Below are positions 8,656-17,056 of a stretch of DNA of 40,926 nt, one piece after another. The DNA comes from CAYRSS01 sp964426945 (GTDB lineage Bacteria; Planctomycetota; Phycisphaerae; UBA1845): positions 1 through 40,926 of the forward strand of contig CAYRSS010000037.1 in the NCBI GenBank assembly GCA_964426945.1, read 5' to 3'. Positions within the stretch are counted from its first letter, which is position 1. Every line of letters begins with the position of its first letter. The position numbers and the translations under genes are program-made. Under the pieces are notes generated by a model. That model saw only the letters and a program-made list of their open reading frames with translations, was not told the DNA's origin and did no database searches.

Positions 8656-9644
8656 AATTCACCTCGTGGTAAGCGCAGGATCGAACCTCGCGACGAGCCG
8701 CTCATATGCAGCGCGCCGCAAGCCAGTTCGGTCTCCGCCGTAAACAGCCCTTGCTCATGCGGATTGTGACAGGTCGAGCAGGTGACGACCCCCTCCTTGG
8801 TCAACGGCAGCAGTGTCGCAAGCGTTTCCCAGCCTGTCCCCGCGGGCCGCGCGAGTGCCGCGAGCACGGCGGGTGAGGCCGTCGCGCCGATGTGCCCCGG
8901 CTCGAAGTAGTCCCCGTGCGAAGCGTGACACGAGCCGCATAGCGTTTTCTCATCCGCCCGAAGCCGCGGATTCCCGGCGCGGTGGCCCTGGATGAGCGCG
9001 CCTTCGATGTCGAATCTCACCTCGTGACACACGTGGCAGACGCCGGGTAACACCTCGCCGGCCTCCGTACGCATGCGGTGCGGGTTGGACCGCACATAGA
9101 GCCCTGGGTCGTGACACGATGCGCAGAATGACTGCGAAGCAGCGATGCCCTTCCCGCGACTATCCGTCGGGGTGGCTGCGCGCAGCAGATTCTGACTTCT
9201 GAACGCCGTCCCGGACTCTCCCCGACACCACGGCCGTACGTCGTGGCAGGTGAGGCAGGTCAGCTTCCCATCCGATGTCGGCCAGTTTGCGGGGATGCTC
9301 GTTCCGCGTCCCGTCGCGGCGACGCCGATGGGATGCGGCTCTGATTTCGCTTGCTCGCCGTCGTGACAGCCGAGGCAGACCCGGTCGACGTTGCCCTCCG
9401 GGGCGGCGGTCGGCTTCGTCGTGCCGACGTGGCAAAGCTGGCAGAGATCCCGACTGATGTGGGGATTCGCCACCGGCGCCGACGCGCTGGACGACGAGGG
9501 TTGGTCCGCGGCGGCTCCTCCGGCCAGTAGCCCGGCCGCACCGGTCGCCGCCAGCCAGAACGTCCCAACCAACGAAACGAGGATTCTCCCTCGCAGTCGA
9601 AGCAGCGTTACGGTTGTCGCGAGTTGGGCGCGCGGCGGCGTCAT
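8631..9644 (-). CDS. Exported eight-heme c-type cytochrome
   Basis: A 337-residue exported protein with an N-terminal signal or anchor segment (about 20-47) followed by a Ser/Ala-rich linker. It has eight CXXCH sites from about residue 69 (CQLCH) to four residues before the C-terminus (CIACH). Spacing is irregular and His-rich, as in periplasmic or outer-membrane multiheme cytochromes of the doubled-CXXCH type (CHNPHE). ATG at 9644 is preferred over a TTG three bases upstream because it shares one base with the stop of the preceding NHL gene (TGATG). Its end overlaps the start of the CbcL-like gene by 25 nt. It probably carries electrons between the inner-membrane module and the outer-membrane complex. 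I cannot assign it to a named cytochrome. Confidence 0.87.
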   Translation of the reverse strand: MTPPRAQLATTVTLLRLRGRILVSLVGTFWLAATGAAGLLAGGAAADQPSSSSASAPVANPHISRDLCQLCHVGTTKPTAAPEGNVDRVCLGCHDGEQAKSEPHPIGVAATGRGTSIPANWPTSDGKLTCLTCHDVRPWCRGESGTAFRSQNLLRAATPTDSRGKGIAASQSFCASCHDPGLYVRSNPHRMRTEAGEVLPGVCHVCHEVRFDIEGALIQGHRAGNPRLRADEKTLCGSCHASHGDYFEPGHIGATASPAVLAALARPAGTGWETLATLLPLTKEGVVTCSTCHNPHEQGLFTAETELACGALHMSGSSRGSILRLPRGELCIACHAP

Positions 9645-10801
9645 CAATCACGGATCTCCCGAACGCCGATCAACGTGAGCGAGCTGGGTCCCAGTGCGTC
9701 CGACACGAGCAGCAGCGCCTCGTCCGCCCGCGGCGGGTGGTGCGCGCCGGGCTCGCTCAGCATGGCACGCAGTGACTCGGCATCGGTCACGCCGAGAGGA
9801 AGCGTGAACCCGCGAAAGCTCCTGTCCTCTCGTCCGAGTTCGGCGACGCAGCGCCCGTCCGAAGCGTAGATCTGCAAGGTCTGCCGCGCCGCGTCCGTCA
9901 CCGCGATCCATCCTTGCGGCGTCACCGCCACGTGCATGGGGCGGACGAACTCGCCGAAGCCGCGGCCCGGCGCACCGATCGCGGGCTGTCGCCGGCCCGC
10001 CGCATCAATGCGATGCACGACGCCCGCCACGGAATCCGCCACGAGCAACACGCCGTCGCCCGTCATAGCCAGTCCCGTCGGCGCGACGAAGGGCGACCTG
10101 GCATCACCGACCGCCGCGATCCACTCGCCCGATGCCAGCTCGTACCGATGCGCTCCCGGCAGCGCTGGGTCCGCCACGTGTAGAACGCCGGCATGAACCA
10201 GTGCCGCCGACGGCCGCCACGTGGCGGACTGCGCGTCGGGCACGCCCGGGCCGTAGAGCGTTGATTCCAATCGGCCGTCCCGGTCGTAGATCAGCACGCC
10301 CCGCTGGCTCGGATCTACCACGATAACGCGCCCGGCGCCGCCTTCGGCGAGCTGGACCGGGCACGCTGGCCAGCCGGAGCGCGCTGTCCAGCGCCGGACC
10401 GTCCCGCCCCGCAGGTCGACCGCCATGACGTCAGGAAAGCCCTGATCGCCGACGAGAACCGTGTCACCAACGACGAGCAGCCCCTGCGGGTACCGAAGCA
10501 GGGCGGGTGGTCCGCCCGGTTCCGGGCCGTAAAGAAACTCCGCCAGGCGATCTTGACGCGGTGGCGGCTCGAGTCGATCGAGCAGGTCCCCGTAAATCAC
10601 CAGTTCGATCCCCGCCGCGCCGCCGGCGCGTAGAACGACAGGCTCCATCGCCACCCGTGCCACCCGCGGCGAGCTCGCGCAGCCGATGCTGCCGACCATC
10701 GCGAAGGCCAGTGCGCAGGCAGCGATCCGCCCCGCGCGCCGTCGCGTCGGTCGTCGTGACCTGCGTCCAGTACCCGGGTTGTTCGCGAGCTCCGTCACCA
10801 T
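9644..10801 (-). CDS. NHL-repeat beta-propeller lipoprotein (second of the operon)
   Basis: A 385-residue protein with a long Arg-rich leader, a hydrophobic stretch and a lipobox ending at Cys41 (VGSIGC). Weakly conserved NHL/propeller blades run from about residue 90 to 330, with repeats such as GLAMTGDGVLLVADS and HVAVTPQGWIAVTD. There is no CXXCH motif. It lies 13 bp after the four-heme gene and is translationally coupled to the eight-heme gene that follows. NHL propellers bind proteins or other ligands and have no catalytic role that can be read here. Placement between cytochromes suggests a scaffold or docking subunit on a membrane leaflet facing the periplasm or the surface. It is divergent from the other NHL lipoprotein rather than a recent duplicate. 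Confidence 0.82.
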   Translation of the reverse strand: MVTELANNPGTGRRSRRPTRRRAGRIAACALAFAMVGSIGCASSPRVARVAMEPVVLRAGGAAGIELVIYGDLLDRLEPPPRQDRLAEFLYGPEPGGPPALLRYPQGLLVVGDTVLVGDQGFPDVMAVDLRGGTVRRWTARSGWPACPVQLAEGGAGRVIVVDPSQRGVLIYDRDGRLESTLYGPGVPDAQSATWRPSAALVHAGVLHVADPALPGAHRYELASGEWIAAVGDARSPFVAPTGLAMTGDGVLLVADSVAGVVHRIDAAGRRQPAIGAPGRGFGEFVRPMHVAVTPQGWIAVTDAARQTLQIYASDGRCVAELGREDRSFRGFTLPLGVTDAESLRAMLSEPGAHHPPRADEALLLVSDALGPSSLTLIGVREIRD

Positions 10802-10814
10802 GCGAGTTCGATGT

Positions 10815-11549
10815 CTACTTCACGTGGCATGCCAGGCACAGCGCGCTGCGCCGGTTCGAAACGACGAGCATGGCCGGCTCGCCCGAGCGGTTGTGCGGAT
10901 CGTGACACGACGTGCACTCCACGCGGCCGCCCGGCAGGGGAATCCGCTTTTCTGCCTCGACGGCGCTGCGCGGCCGATAGCCCTCGGCTCGTTGCGGGTA
11001 GGGCACGCCCACCGGGTGATCCCGCACCGCCCAGCCTTCGGGCAGGGCGAACCCCTCCCGCTGGCCAGCGAGGACCGCGTGGGCGGACCCCAGCACGGAT
11101 GAAGCGAGCGTTCCATTGTGACAGCTCATGCACATCAGGCTGGACGGTCCCGGCGTGTACTGATCGGTTGCGAGCAGTTCGCGCTGCCCGCCGAGCCGGT
11201 AGTAGTCGAGCAGGTTCTTCCCCGCGGCGTCATCGGCTGGGCCGATGGTGAGTACATGCGGCACGTGACAGGCGCGGCAGGCGTCGCCCTCGCGGCCGCC
11301 GGGGCCGGAGAAGTCATGCTTGCTTCCGACCACGCCGCGCGTGGCGCCCGCGATGACCGAAGCCACCTCCGACGCGGACGGCGGAGCAGTGGTGTCTGGT
11401 TCGGAATGATGCGCCGCGACATCCGGCGCCGCATCCGCGTCGCTGCGTGCCGGCGGGCTGGCGCAGGCTGCAAACAGCGTGGCCAGGATCGCCGACGCAC
11501 CGCCGCAGAGCACCACGGCGTTAACCGGTTTGTACGCCTTTCGAGTCAT
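10815..11549 (-). CDS. Four-heme c-type cytochrome lipoprotein
   Basis: A 244-residue protein with a signal peptide and probable lipobox ending at Cys29 (LFAAC), then an Asp/Ala/Pro-rich linker. Four CXXCH sites follow: CRACH, CMSCH, CTSCH with DPH after it, and CLACH at the extreme C-terminus. The sequence VVGSKHDFSG before the first heme closely resembles VVGSPHDLSA at the mature N-terminus of the 12-heme protein encoded just upstream, so the two are probably related doubled-CXXCH proteins. Its start overlaps the 12-heme stop by four bases (ATGA). A lipid-anchored small cytochrome here would fit an electron bridge at the outer membrane. This role is inferred from position only. Confidence 0.86.
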   Translation of the reverse strand: MTRKAYKPVNAVVLCGGASAILATLFAACASPPARSDADAAPDVAAHHSEPDTTAPPSASEVASVIAGATRGVVGSKHDFSGPGGREGDACRACHVPHVLTIGPADDAAGKNLLDYYRLGGQRELLATDQYTPGPSSLMCMSCHNGTLASSVLGSAHAVLAGQREGFALPEGWAVRDHPVGVPYPQRAEGYRPRSAVEAEKRIPLPGGRVECTSCHDPHNRSGEPAMLVVSNRRSALCLACHVK

Positions 11550-13300
11550 GGATCACCGTATCTGAAATCGACGTGAAGCACGCCGTGGCAGCTCAGCGTG
11601 CAGCTCCCCTGGCGCAGGCCCAGGTCGAGGAACTGGATACGCGGCGAGGTCCGCCCGGCGGGCGAGACCAGGTTGAGATCGAAGTTGATCAGGTGGCCGT
11701 GCGAGCGATCGTCACCCTGCGTGCGACTGATGCCGTGGGCATCGTGGCAGGCGGAACAGGGGGTGCGCCCGTCCACGATGTGGCGCCTGTGGCCGGGGAA
11801 GCTCTCGTTACTGAGGATGCTCTCGCGGCTATGGCACTGGTAGCACAGCGCATAGGCGGACGGGCTCTCGACGGTGAACGCCCGCGTTTCGTAGTTGGCC
11901 ACGAGCAGCGGCGAGAAGTTCGACCCGTGTGGCCCCGCCGCACCGACCGATCCAGGCCCGGCCGGGGAATCTGAGGCGTGGCAGTCGGTGCAGCGAATGA
12001 TCGAGCCCGGCCGCAGCGGCGGGATCAGGCTGACGGAATCGCGGCTGTTGCGCGCGCCGAAGACGGGATGAAACGACGGGTTGTTGGTCTGAAACTCGAG
12101 TCGGGTGTTGTGCTGAACGATGTCGCGAACGATGTCGCCGGCGTGCCGCCGCGGGGCGGTGTCGCCGTGACACTTGAGGCATACCTCGTATTCGAATCGT
12201 GAGTCATCAACCGCGTTGCCGAACCGATCGACGCCTGTGACGTGGCGCATCGTCGGTCCGACGAGACCGACGCCGGTCCCGCTCGGCGGCTCGACCAGCG
12301 TCGCCGAGACCGCATGCGGGTTGTGACAGTCAACGCATTCGACGTGGCGGCGACGCAGGCGGCGCGGGTTCTCGTCGGCGTCGTGCCGCGACGAGGACAA
12401 GTCGATCGGATGCACGCTTCGCTTCCGGAATTCGCTCTCGATGTTCTTCGCAGCCACGCCACCGCTGTGACAGTTCAGGCAGTTGTCCTCCTCGCGGCGG
12501 AATCGCAGCAGTCTCTCCGGCTCGGGCGCTGAATGGATCCGGTGGCAGCTCGTGCAGCCGTTCTCGGCGACGGTGCCGTAGGGCAGCAGTTCCCGCGGAT
12601 CCGCGGTCCGGCCGGTGACCGGGGCGGCGCTGCGGGCGTGACTCGACGCGTGCCAGCCCTCCATGCGGTGACAACTGATGCAGATGGCGGACATGCGGTC
12701 GGTTTCGCGCAGGAAGTTCCCCAGCGAGTTGTCGTGAGCGTCGTGGCAGGTGGTGCAGTGGACCTCCCCGTGCCGTCCCAGCGGAAGCTGATCGGTCAAC
12801 GCGTCGGGCACGACGAGTTGACGATCGCGCAGGGCGAGAGCCCGATCAAACCGGAAGCCGATGGGATGGTCGTCCGACAAGTCCTCAGCCAGGTCCGAAG
12901 GCCCCGGCGGAATTGTCCGCTGGGTCATCGCGATGGGATCGGTCTCCGGCCTCGAAGCGACGAGCCCCAGGGCCGTTCCGCCGTCGTGGCAACTCAGGCA
13001 CATCTTGCTCGGTCCGCTCGGCTGGTCGATCCGGGCGTCGGTCGTCGAGCTGGTGTAGATGCGATAATGGACATTGCGCTCGTACCGGTTCCACAGCGGC
13101 CATTGGCCGGTGGCGTTGTGCGGCGTGTGGCAGAAAATGCACACCTGCTGCTCGTCCAGCGCGTGGATCGAGCCTGGCCCCAGCGCGCTGAGGTCATGGG
13201 GCGAGCCCACGACGCTGTGCTGGCCGCGCGCCGCCGGTGCGATCAGCCACACGGAGGCCGCGGCAGCGCAAAGCGTCACGACGGATCCCCTGCGCCTCAT
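11546..13300 (-). CDS. Exported 12-heme doubled-CXXCH cytochrome
   Basis: A 584-residue exported protein with a signal peptide (about 1-26, cleavage before QHSVVGS). There are 11 CXXCH sites and one CX3CH (CTLSCH) near the C-terminus, spread from about residue 54 to 572. Typical paired-CXXCH elements are present (CHTPHN, CHNPHA, CHDAHG). It is translationally coupled on both sides (ATGA overlaps with the NHL lipoprotein upstream and the four-heme lipoprotein downstream). With the beta-barrel two genes upstream it is the best candidate for a cytochrome seated in or against the outer-membrane pore, by analogy with MtrA/MtrC or OmaB/OmcB pairs. It is not recognisably homologous to those from what can be read. 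Surface or nanowire placement is equally possible. Confidence 0.88.
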   Translation of the reverse strand: MRRRGSVVTLCAAAASVWLIAPAARGQHSVVGSPHDLSALGPGSIHALDEQQVCIFCHTPHNATGQWPLWNRYERNVHYRIYTSSTTDARIDQPSGPSKMCLSCHDGGTALGLVASRPETDPIAMTQRTIPPGPSDLAEDLSDDHPIGFRFDRALALRDRQLVVPDALTDQLPLGRHGEVHCTTCHDAHDNSLGNFLRETDRMSAICISCHRMEGWHASSHARSAAPVTGRTADPRELLPYGTVAENGCTSCHRIHSAPEPERLLRFRREEDNCLNCHSGGVAAKNIESEFRKRSVHPIDLSSSRHDADENPRRLRRRHVECVDCHNPHAVSATLVEPPSGTGVGLVGPTMRHVTGVDRFGNAVDDSRFEYEVCLKCHGDTAPRRHAGDIVRDIVQHNTRLEFQTNNPSFHPVFGARNSRDSVSLIPPLRPGSIIRCTDCHASDSPAGPGSVGAAGPHGSNFSPLLVANYETRAFTVESPSAYALCYQCHSRESILSNESFPGHRRHIVDGRTPCSACHDAHGISRTQGDDRSHGHLINFDLNLVSPAGRTSPRIQFLDLGLRQGSCTLSCHGVLHVDFRYGDP

Positions 13301-14343
13301 GGTGTGACCTCCGCGCCTTCGTCAGGCAGGATGACGAATGCCTGCACGCGGCGGTTGTAGCTGTCCGCGATCCAAAGCCGGTTTCGAGCGTCCACACACG
13401 CTCCCGCGGGCAACCAGAACTCGCCCGGGGCCTGTCCCTCGCCGCCGAAGGCCATTAACAGGCGACCCTCCGCAGTGAAAGCCTGGACGTTCTCGAACTG
13501 CGCGTCGACCACCCACACATTTCCCCCGGCGTCCACGGCGACGCCCTTTGGCAGCGCCAGATCGCCCGCCGCGTCGCCTTTGCGGCCGAACGCGTGCACG
13601 GGCCGGCCGTCGCGGTCGAGCCGCTGCACGCGCGCGTTAAGCGAATCGGAGACCCACAGGCCGCTCGCATCGGCCACGAGATGGCTGGGGAAGTTGAATT
13701 CGCCCGAGCCGCCCCCGCGCCGGCCGATCGTCCGGCGAAGTGTACCGTCCGGCGCGAATTCGAAGATGCAGTGCGCCCCGGCATCCAATACATACACGAC
13801 ATCGGCCGACGGCGGTACGGCGACGGCGGCGGGGCGGATCATCGCCTCCGCGGCCAACGCGGTGCCTACCGATGTCTCGGGATCGACCACGAACACAGCG
13901 GGGACCTTTGAGTCTGCGACGACCACGCGGGCACCGAGCCAGGCCGCGCCGATGGGGCACTGCAAGGGCTCGCCGCCGGGTAACGCTGTGATCGCGCGGT
14001 ATCGCGGACCATCCAGGTCAAACAAGTGAACCCGGCCGGCGTTCGTGTCGGCGACGGCCAGCACGTCGCTGGTAGCATTCACCGCGACGGCGTGTGGCGT
14101 CGCGAGCGACGGAAGGGGCTCGGGGCCGAACAGCGCCTGGCGGATCCGCGCCCCGGCGTCGCGCTCGGCGGCCGCGGCCAGCGGATTGGCGATTTCACCA
14201 AAGTGCCGCAGCCGGGTCGGTTCTGGCGCAGGCGGCCAGTGGAGGTGCTCATGCGCCGGGCTGAGATGACGATCCGGCAGCGTACGGCAGCCCGCCAGCG
14301 CGAGCGTCGGCAGCATGAGGATGGCTGCGCGCGTCCGGTTCAT
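13297..14343 (-). CDS. NHL-repeat beta-propeller lipoprotein (first of the operon)
   Basis: A 348-residue lipoprotein with a clean signal peptide and lipobox LALAGC (Cys19). About five to six NHL blades run from about residue 85 to the end, with textbook repeats such as GVAVDAGGNVWVVDA, LVADASGLWVSDS and ACVDARNRLWIADSYN. There is no heme motif. It follows the outer-membrane barrel gene and precedes the 12-heme gene, with four-base ATGA overlaps at both junctions, which implies closely matched production. A propeller anchored next to a porin and a multiheme cytochrome could act as a docking platform or brace. The family name is secure; the function in this operon is inference. Confidence 0.87.
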   Translation of the reverse strand: MNRTRAAILMLPTLALAGCRTLPDRHLSPAHEHLHWPPAPEPTRLRHFGEIANPLAAAAERDAGARIRQALFGPEPLPSLATPHAVAVNATSDVLAVADTNAGRVHLFDLDGPRYRAITALPGGEPLQCPIGAAWLGARVVVADSKVPAVFVVDPETSVGTALAAEAMIRPAAVAVPPSADVVYVLDAGAHCIFEFAPDGTLRRTIGRRGGGSGEFNFPSHLVADASGLWVSDSLNARVQRLDRDGRPVHAFGRKGDAAGDLALPKGVAVDAGGNVWVVDAQFENVQAFTAEGRLLMAFGGEGQAPGEFWLPAGACVDARNRLWIADSYNRRVQAFVILPDEGAEVTP

Positions 14344-16595
14344 CGCATGGCCGCCCTTTCACGATCGAACAAATGCGACAGGTCGCGCCGAATCGTCAGG
14401 TAGACGCCGTATCCCTCTTCGCGGCTGTCGTCCAGCGAGAGCAGATCGTACTCGGCTGTTAGGTCCACTCCCAGCAATCCCCGTTCGTAGTGAAGGCCGC
14501 CCTCGATGTCGACGCCGTTGGTCTCGCCAATGGCCGAGTTGTCCTCCCAGCGATACCGCGTCGCAAGCCGCGCGGACCAGTACCGGTCGAGTCGGACGCG
14601 GTGGGCCAGGTCCATGTCAAAGACCCAGACCCGCCGCGACGTCTCGTCGCGGTAGTAGGCGAATCGTCCCTCGCCGCCTTCGGAGAAGTGGTAGCGCGAG
14701 AGTTTCGCACCCGCGTCGATCGTCTGCTGTGCGGTGTCGAGCAAGGTCGCCTGCACCGTGCCATGCCACGCTTCGAACGGGTCCACGGCGTCGCGGAAAA
14801 CTTCGTATTCGGCCGATGCGGACCACTGGTCCTGGCGATAGCGAAGCCCGACGCGGTGGCGCTCGGTGTCGTCCTCGAAGACCACGGCGCCGCGAGATCC
14901 GTCGGCGTCCTGTCTCCGCGACTCGAACTCGTAATAGGGGGTCCATCCGCCGTCGAACCGGTGTTCGAGGCGAAAGTCGGTGCGGTAGGTCGTGCGGCGC
15001 GAACCGGTCGGTACGCGATAGGAGTAATCGAAGCTGACCGGGTCATCCTCCGCAATCGCGCCCGAGAGCAGGCGATAAACCAGCGTGCGCCGGCCGACGG
15101 TAACCAGCCGGTAGTCCCTTCCTTCGAGGTACACACGCGTTCGATTGATGTTGTAGGCCCGGACGGTGTGCCGCGCGACGTCGGGCTCCTGCAGGTAGAT
15201 CGCACGGCTCGAGTCCAGCACATGCGTTTCGCCGCGGACCACGCCGTCACGGCCGGAGCCCATGGTGCGCGCCTGATCGCCGCCAAGGGATGCGTACAGG
15301 CGCAGCTCGCCGGCGCTGGTCGGGTGGTCGAACGTCAGGTCGACCAGGCCGCCGTACTGATGCGTTTCCAGGTCATGTTCGATGGCGTCGCGCAGCCAGA
15401 ACAGGTCGGTTCCAAAACGGAGGTGGTCCGTCGGGCGGGTGATCGTCTCCCAGTCAAGGCGGTGGCGGTTGCTTTCGATCGCGTCCTGTTCGACGCGATT
15501 CAGCGAGTACCGGTAGATCGTCTCGAACGCGTCGCTGTGGCGAAGGCGCAGCCGGGGGGTGAATTCGAGCTCGTCGCGGGCGAGATCGCCCTGCTCGTTG
15601 TTCCAGCGCAGCGTGGTGTCGAGCCGGTGTCGCTTCGCGGGGCCGAAGGCCAGTTCGTGCTCGATGCGAAGCTGATCGCGCCGTGTGTCGTAACGATAGC
15701 GCGAGCCCTGGTAGCGGCTCTCCTCGCGCTCGTGATCATACGCGACGCGGAGGTCGTGGTCGTCGTCGATCTCCCAGCGGTTATCGAGGTAGAACCGGTT
15801 CCGGCGACGGGTCTCGTCATCGCGATCGAAGCGGTTGCCGCTGCGATCCGTATCGCTGTAGTCAAAGCCCACTTCCGAGGTCCAGCCACCCTCCCGAAGC
15901 GTGATGGCCGCACCCGCTTCCCTGACCTCTTCGACGAGCGAGGGCAGGAACTGCCTCGGCACCCGATCGCGCAACTGTCTGCCGTACGCCGTCGCAGAAA
16001 TCGGCTTGTCAGGCAGGATCCGAAGCGACAGATCGTACTCAAGCAGCAGGCCGTTGTCGGACTCGGTGCGTCGGAACCAGTCGATCTCCTCGCGGAACCG
16101 CTCCTGGGAGAGCCCCAGGCGGATGCCGCCGTCGAAGGCAATCAGTTTGGGATCGAGGACATCGCCATCGAATCGAAACGACAGCGACTCGGTGAACCGC
16201 CGGTCTTCGTTGCGGTGGGACTGGTCGCGGCCGCGGCTTCCGCTGACGCCGACGCGGCGGCGGTCCCACTCGGCGGACAGCTCAAGCTCGAGCTCGGTGG
16301 GGGCGAGGTTGAGCCAGGATCGCGCCGCCCGAACCTCATCCTGATCCGCCGGCTCGACACCGCCGGGCTCGGCTGGCTCGCCGTCGGGGACTGGAGGAGG
16401 TGAGGGATCGTCGAGGGCGGCTGCGGAATTCTCCGCACCCCTCCGCGGGCTGGCCCGCACCGGCGACTGTAACAGGGTTGCCGTGCCGCAGGTGAGCAGC
16501 ACGACCAGGCAGGCGCCCGGCGCTGCCACTCGTCGCGCGAAAGGGCTGCGCCGGGGCACAGCGGGAGCCGGATTCGTAGGATGCGCCGAAACCAC
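14340..16595 (-). CDS. Outer-membrane beta-barrel protein, candidate porin of a porin-cytochrome conduit
   Basis: A predicted outer-membrane barrel of about 751 residues, first gene of the cytochrome operon. After a signal peptide (hydrophobic core about 24-42) and a Pro/Glu/Ala-rich linker, the rest is a long run of alternating polar/hydrophobic strands rich in Arg, Asp and aromatics, broken by acidic turns. Around residues 475-540 there is a non-barrel insert (RVYLEGRDYRLVTVG and following) of a kind seen in other bacterial outer-membrane proteins. GTG at 16595 was chosen because AGGGA lies about 7 nt upstream and it places the signal peptide correctly. An ATG at 16664 or TTG at 16793 would add an unlikely Arg-rich extension. 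It has no heme motif. By position it resembles MtrB/PioB/OmbB-type sheath proteins, but I cannot show homology. Confidence 0.75.
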   Translation of the reverse strand: MVSAHPTNPAPAVPRRSPFARRVAAPGACLVVLLTCGTATLLQSPVRASPRRGAENSAAALDDPSPPPVPDGEPAEPGGVEPADQDEVRAARSWLNLAPTELELELSAEWDRRRVGVSGSRGRDQSHRNEDRRFTESLSFRFDGDVLDPKLIAFDGGIRLGLSQERFREEIDWFRRTESDNGLLLEYDLSLRILPDKPISATAYGRQLRDRVPRQFLPSLVEEVREAGAAITLREGGWTSEVGFDYSDTDRSGNRFDRDDETRRRNRFYLDNRWEIDDDHDLRVAYDHEREESRYQGSRYRYDTRRDQLRIEHELAFGPAKRHRLDTTLRWNNEQGDLARDELEFTPRLRLRHSDAFETIYRYSLNRVEQDAIESNRHRLDWETITRPTDHLRFGTDLFWLRDAIEHDLETHQYGGLVDLTFDHPTSAGELRLYASLGGDQARTMGSGRDGVVRGETHVLDSSRAIYLQEPDVARHTVRAYNINRTRVYLEGRDYRLVTVGRRTLVYRLLSGAIAEDDPVSFDYSYRVPTGSRRTTYRTDFRLEHRFDGGWTPYYEFESRRQDADGSRGAVVFEDDTERHRVGLRYRQDQWSASAEYEVFRDAVDPFEAWHGTVQATLLDTAQQTIDAGAKLSRYHFSEGGEGRFAYYRDETSRRVWVFDMDLAHRVRLDRYWSARLATRYRWEDNSAIGETNGVDIEGGLHYERGLLGVDLTAEYDLLSLDDSREEGYGVYLTIRRDLSHLFDRERAAMR

Positions 16596-17056
16596 TCGCG
16601 TCCCTGCTCCCGCGCTGGCTGCGCCGCGGTGCCGGCCTCGGCAGCGCGACGTCAGGCAATGCATGCCCCGCGCGACACAGCATGCTCCGTTCCATCGTGA
16701 GGGCCGGCCGGATCGGTGCGGCTGACGGTAAACGCTCCGCGGCGGGCTGGCAACAAAAAAGAAGTGGATCACGCCACCTTCGTCACCCACCAAGGCAGAC
16801 GCCCGACAGCCCGACTACCCGACATACCACACCCCGGCCGCGGGCCGGGCTGAGTCGCGCCTCATCCAGCGGGGACCTCGCCGTGGAACGAATCGTGCTT
16901 GCACCCCGGTGGGCTGGTGGCACACTGTAGCCATGCGCGTACCCGGGCCAGCCGACGCTGGCCCCTCGACAGTCGCTGCGAACACGACTCGCCGAGAGGC
17001 GTACGAGGCCAGGATCCGCCGCGACAGATGGCCAATGTGCTGAGGAGATGCACCCC
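16596..17056. promoter_or_regulatory. Divergent regulatory region between the two cytochrome operons
   Basis: A 461-bp non-coding stretch separating the minus-strand nine-gene operon from the plus-strand pair, so it must hold both promoters. On the minus strand, TTGCCA (16748-16753) and TACCGT (16725-16730) are 17 bp apart, next to a short A-run (about 16754-16760); the -10 match is poor. On the plus strand, TTGCAC (16899-16904) is followed 16 bp later by CACACT (16921-16926), also weak. No clear palindromic operator stands out. Weak matches to the housekeeping consensus may mean activator control or an alternative sigma factor. Confidence 0.4.

Noticed and set aside
14490..16403. 637-residue plus-strand open frame across the barrel gene
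   Set aside because: Mirror frame of a high-GC gene; no domain or signal is recognisable, while the minus strand has a signal peptide, coupled neighbours and strand periodicity.
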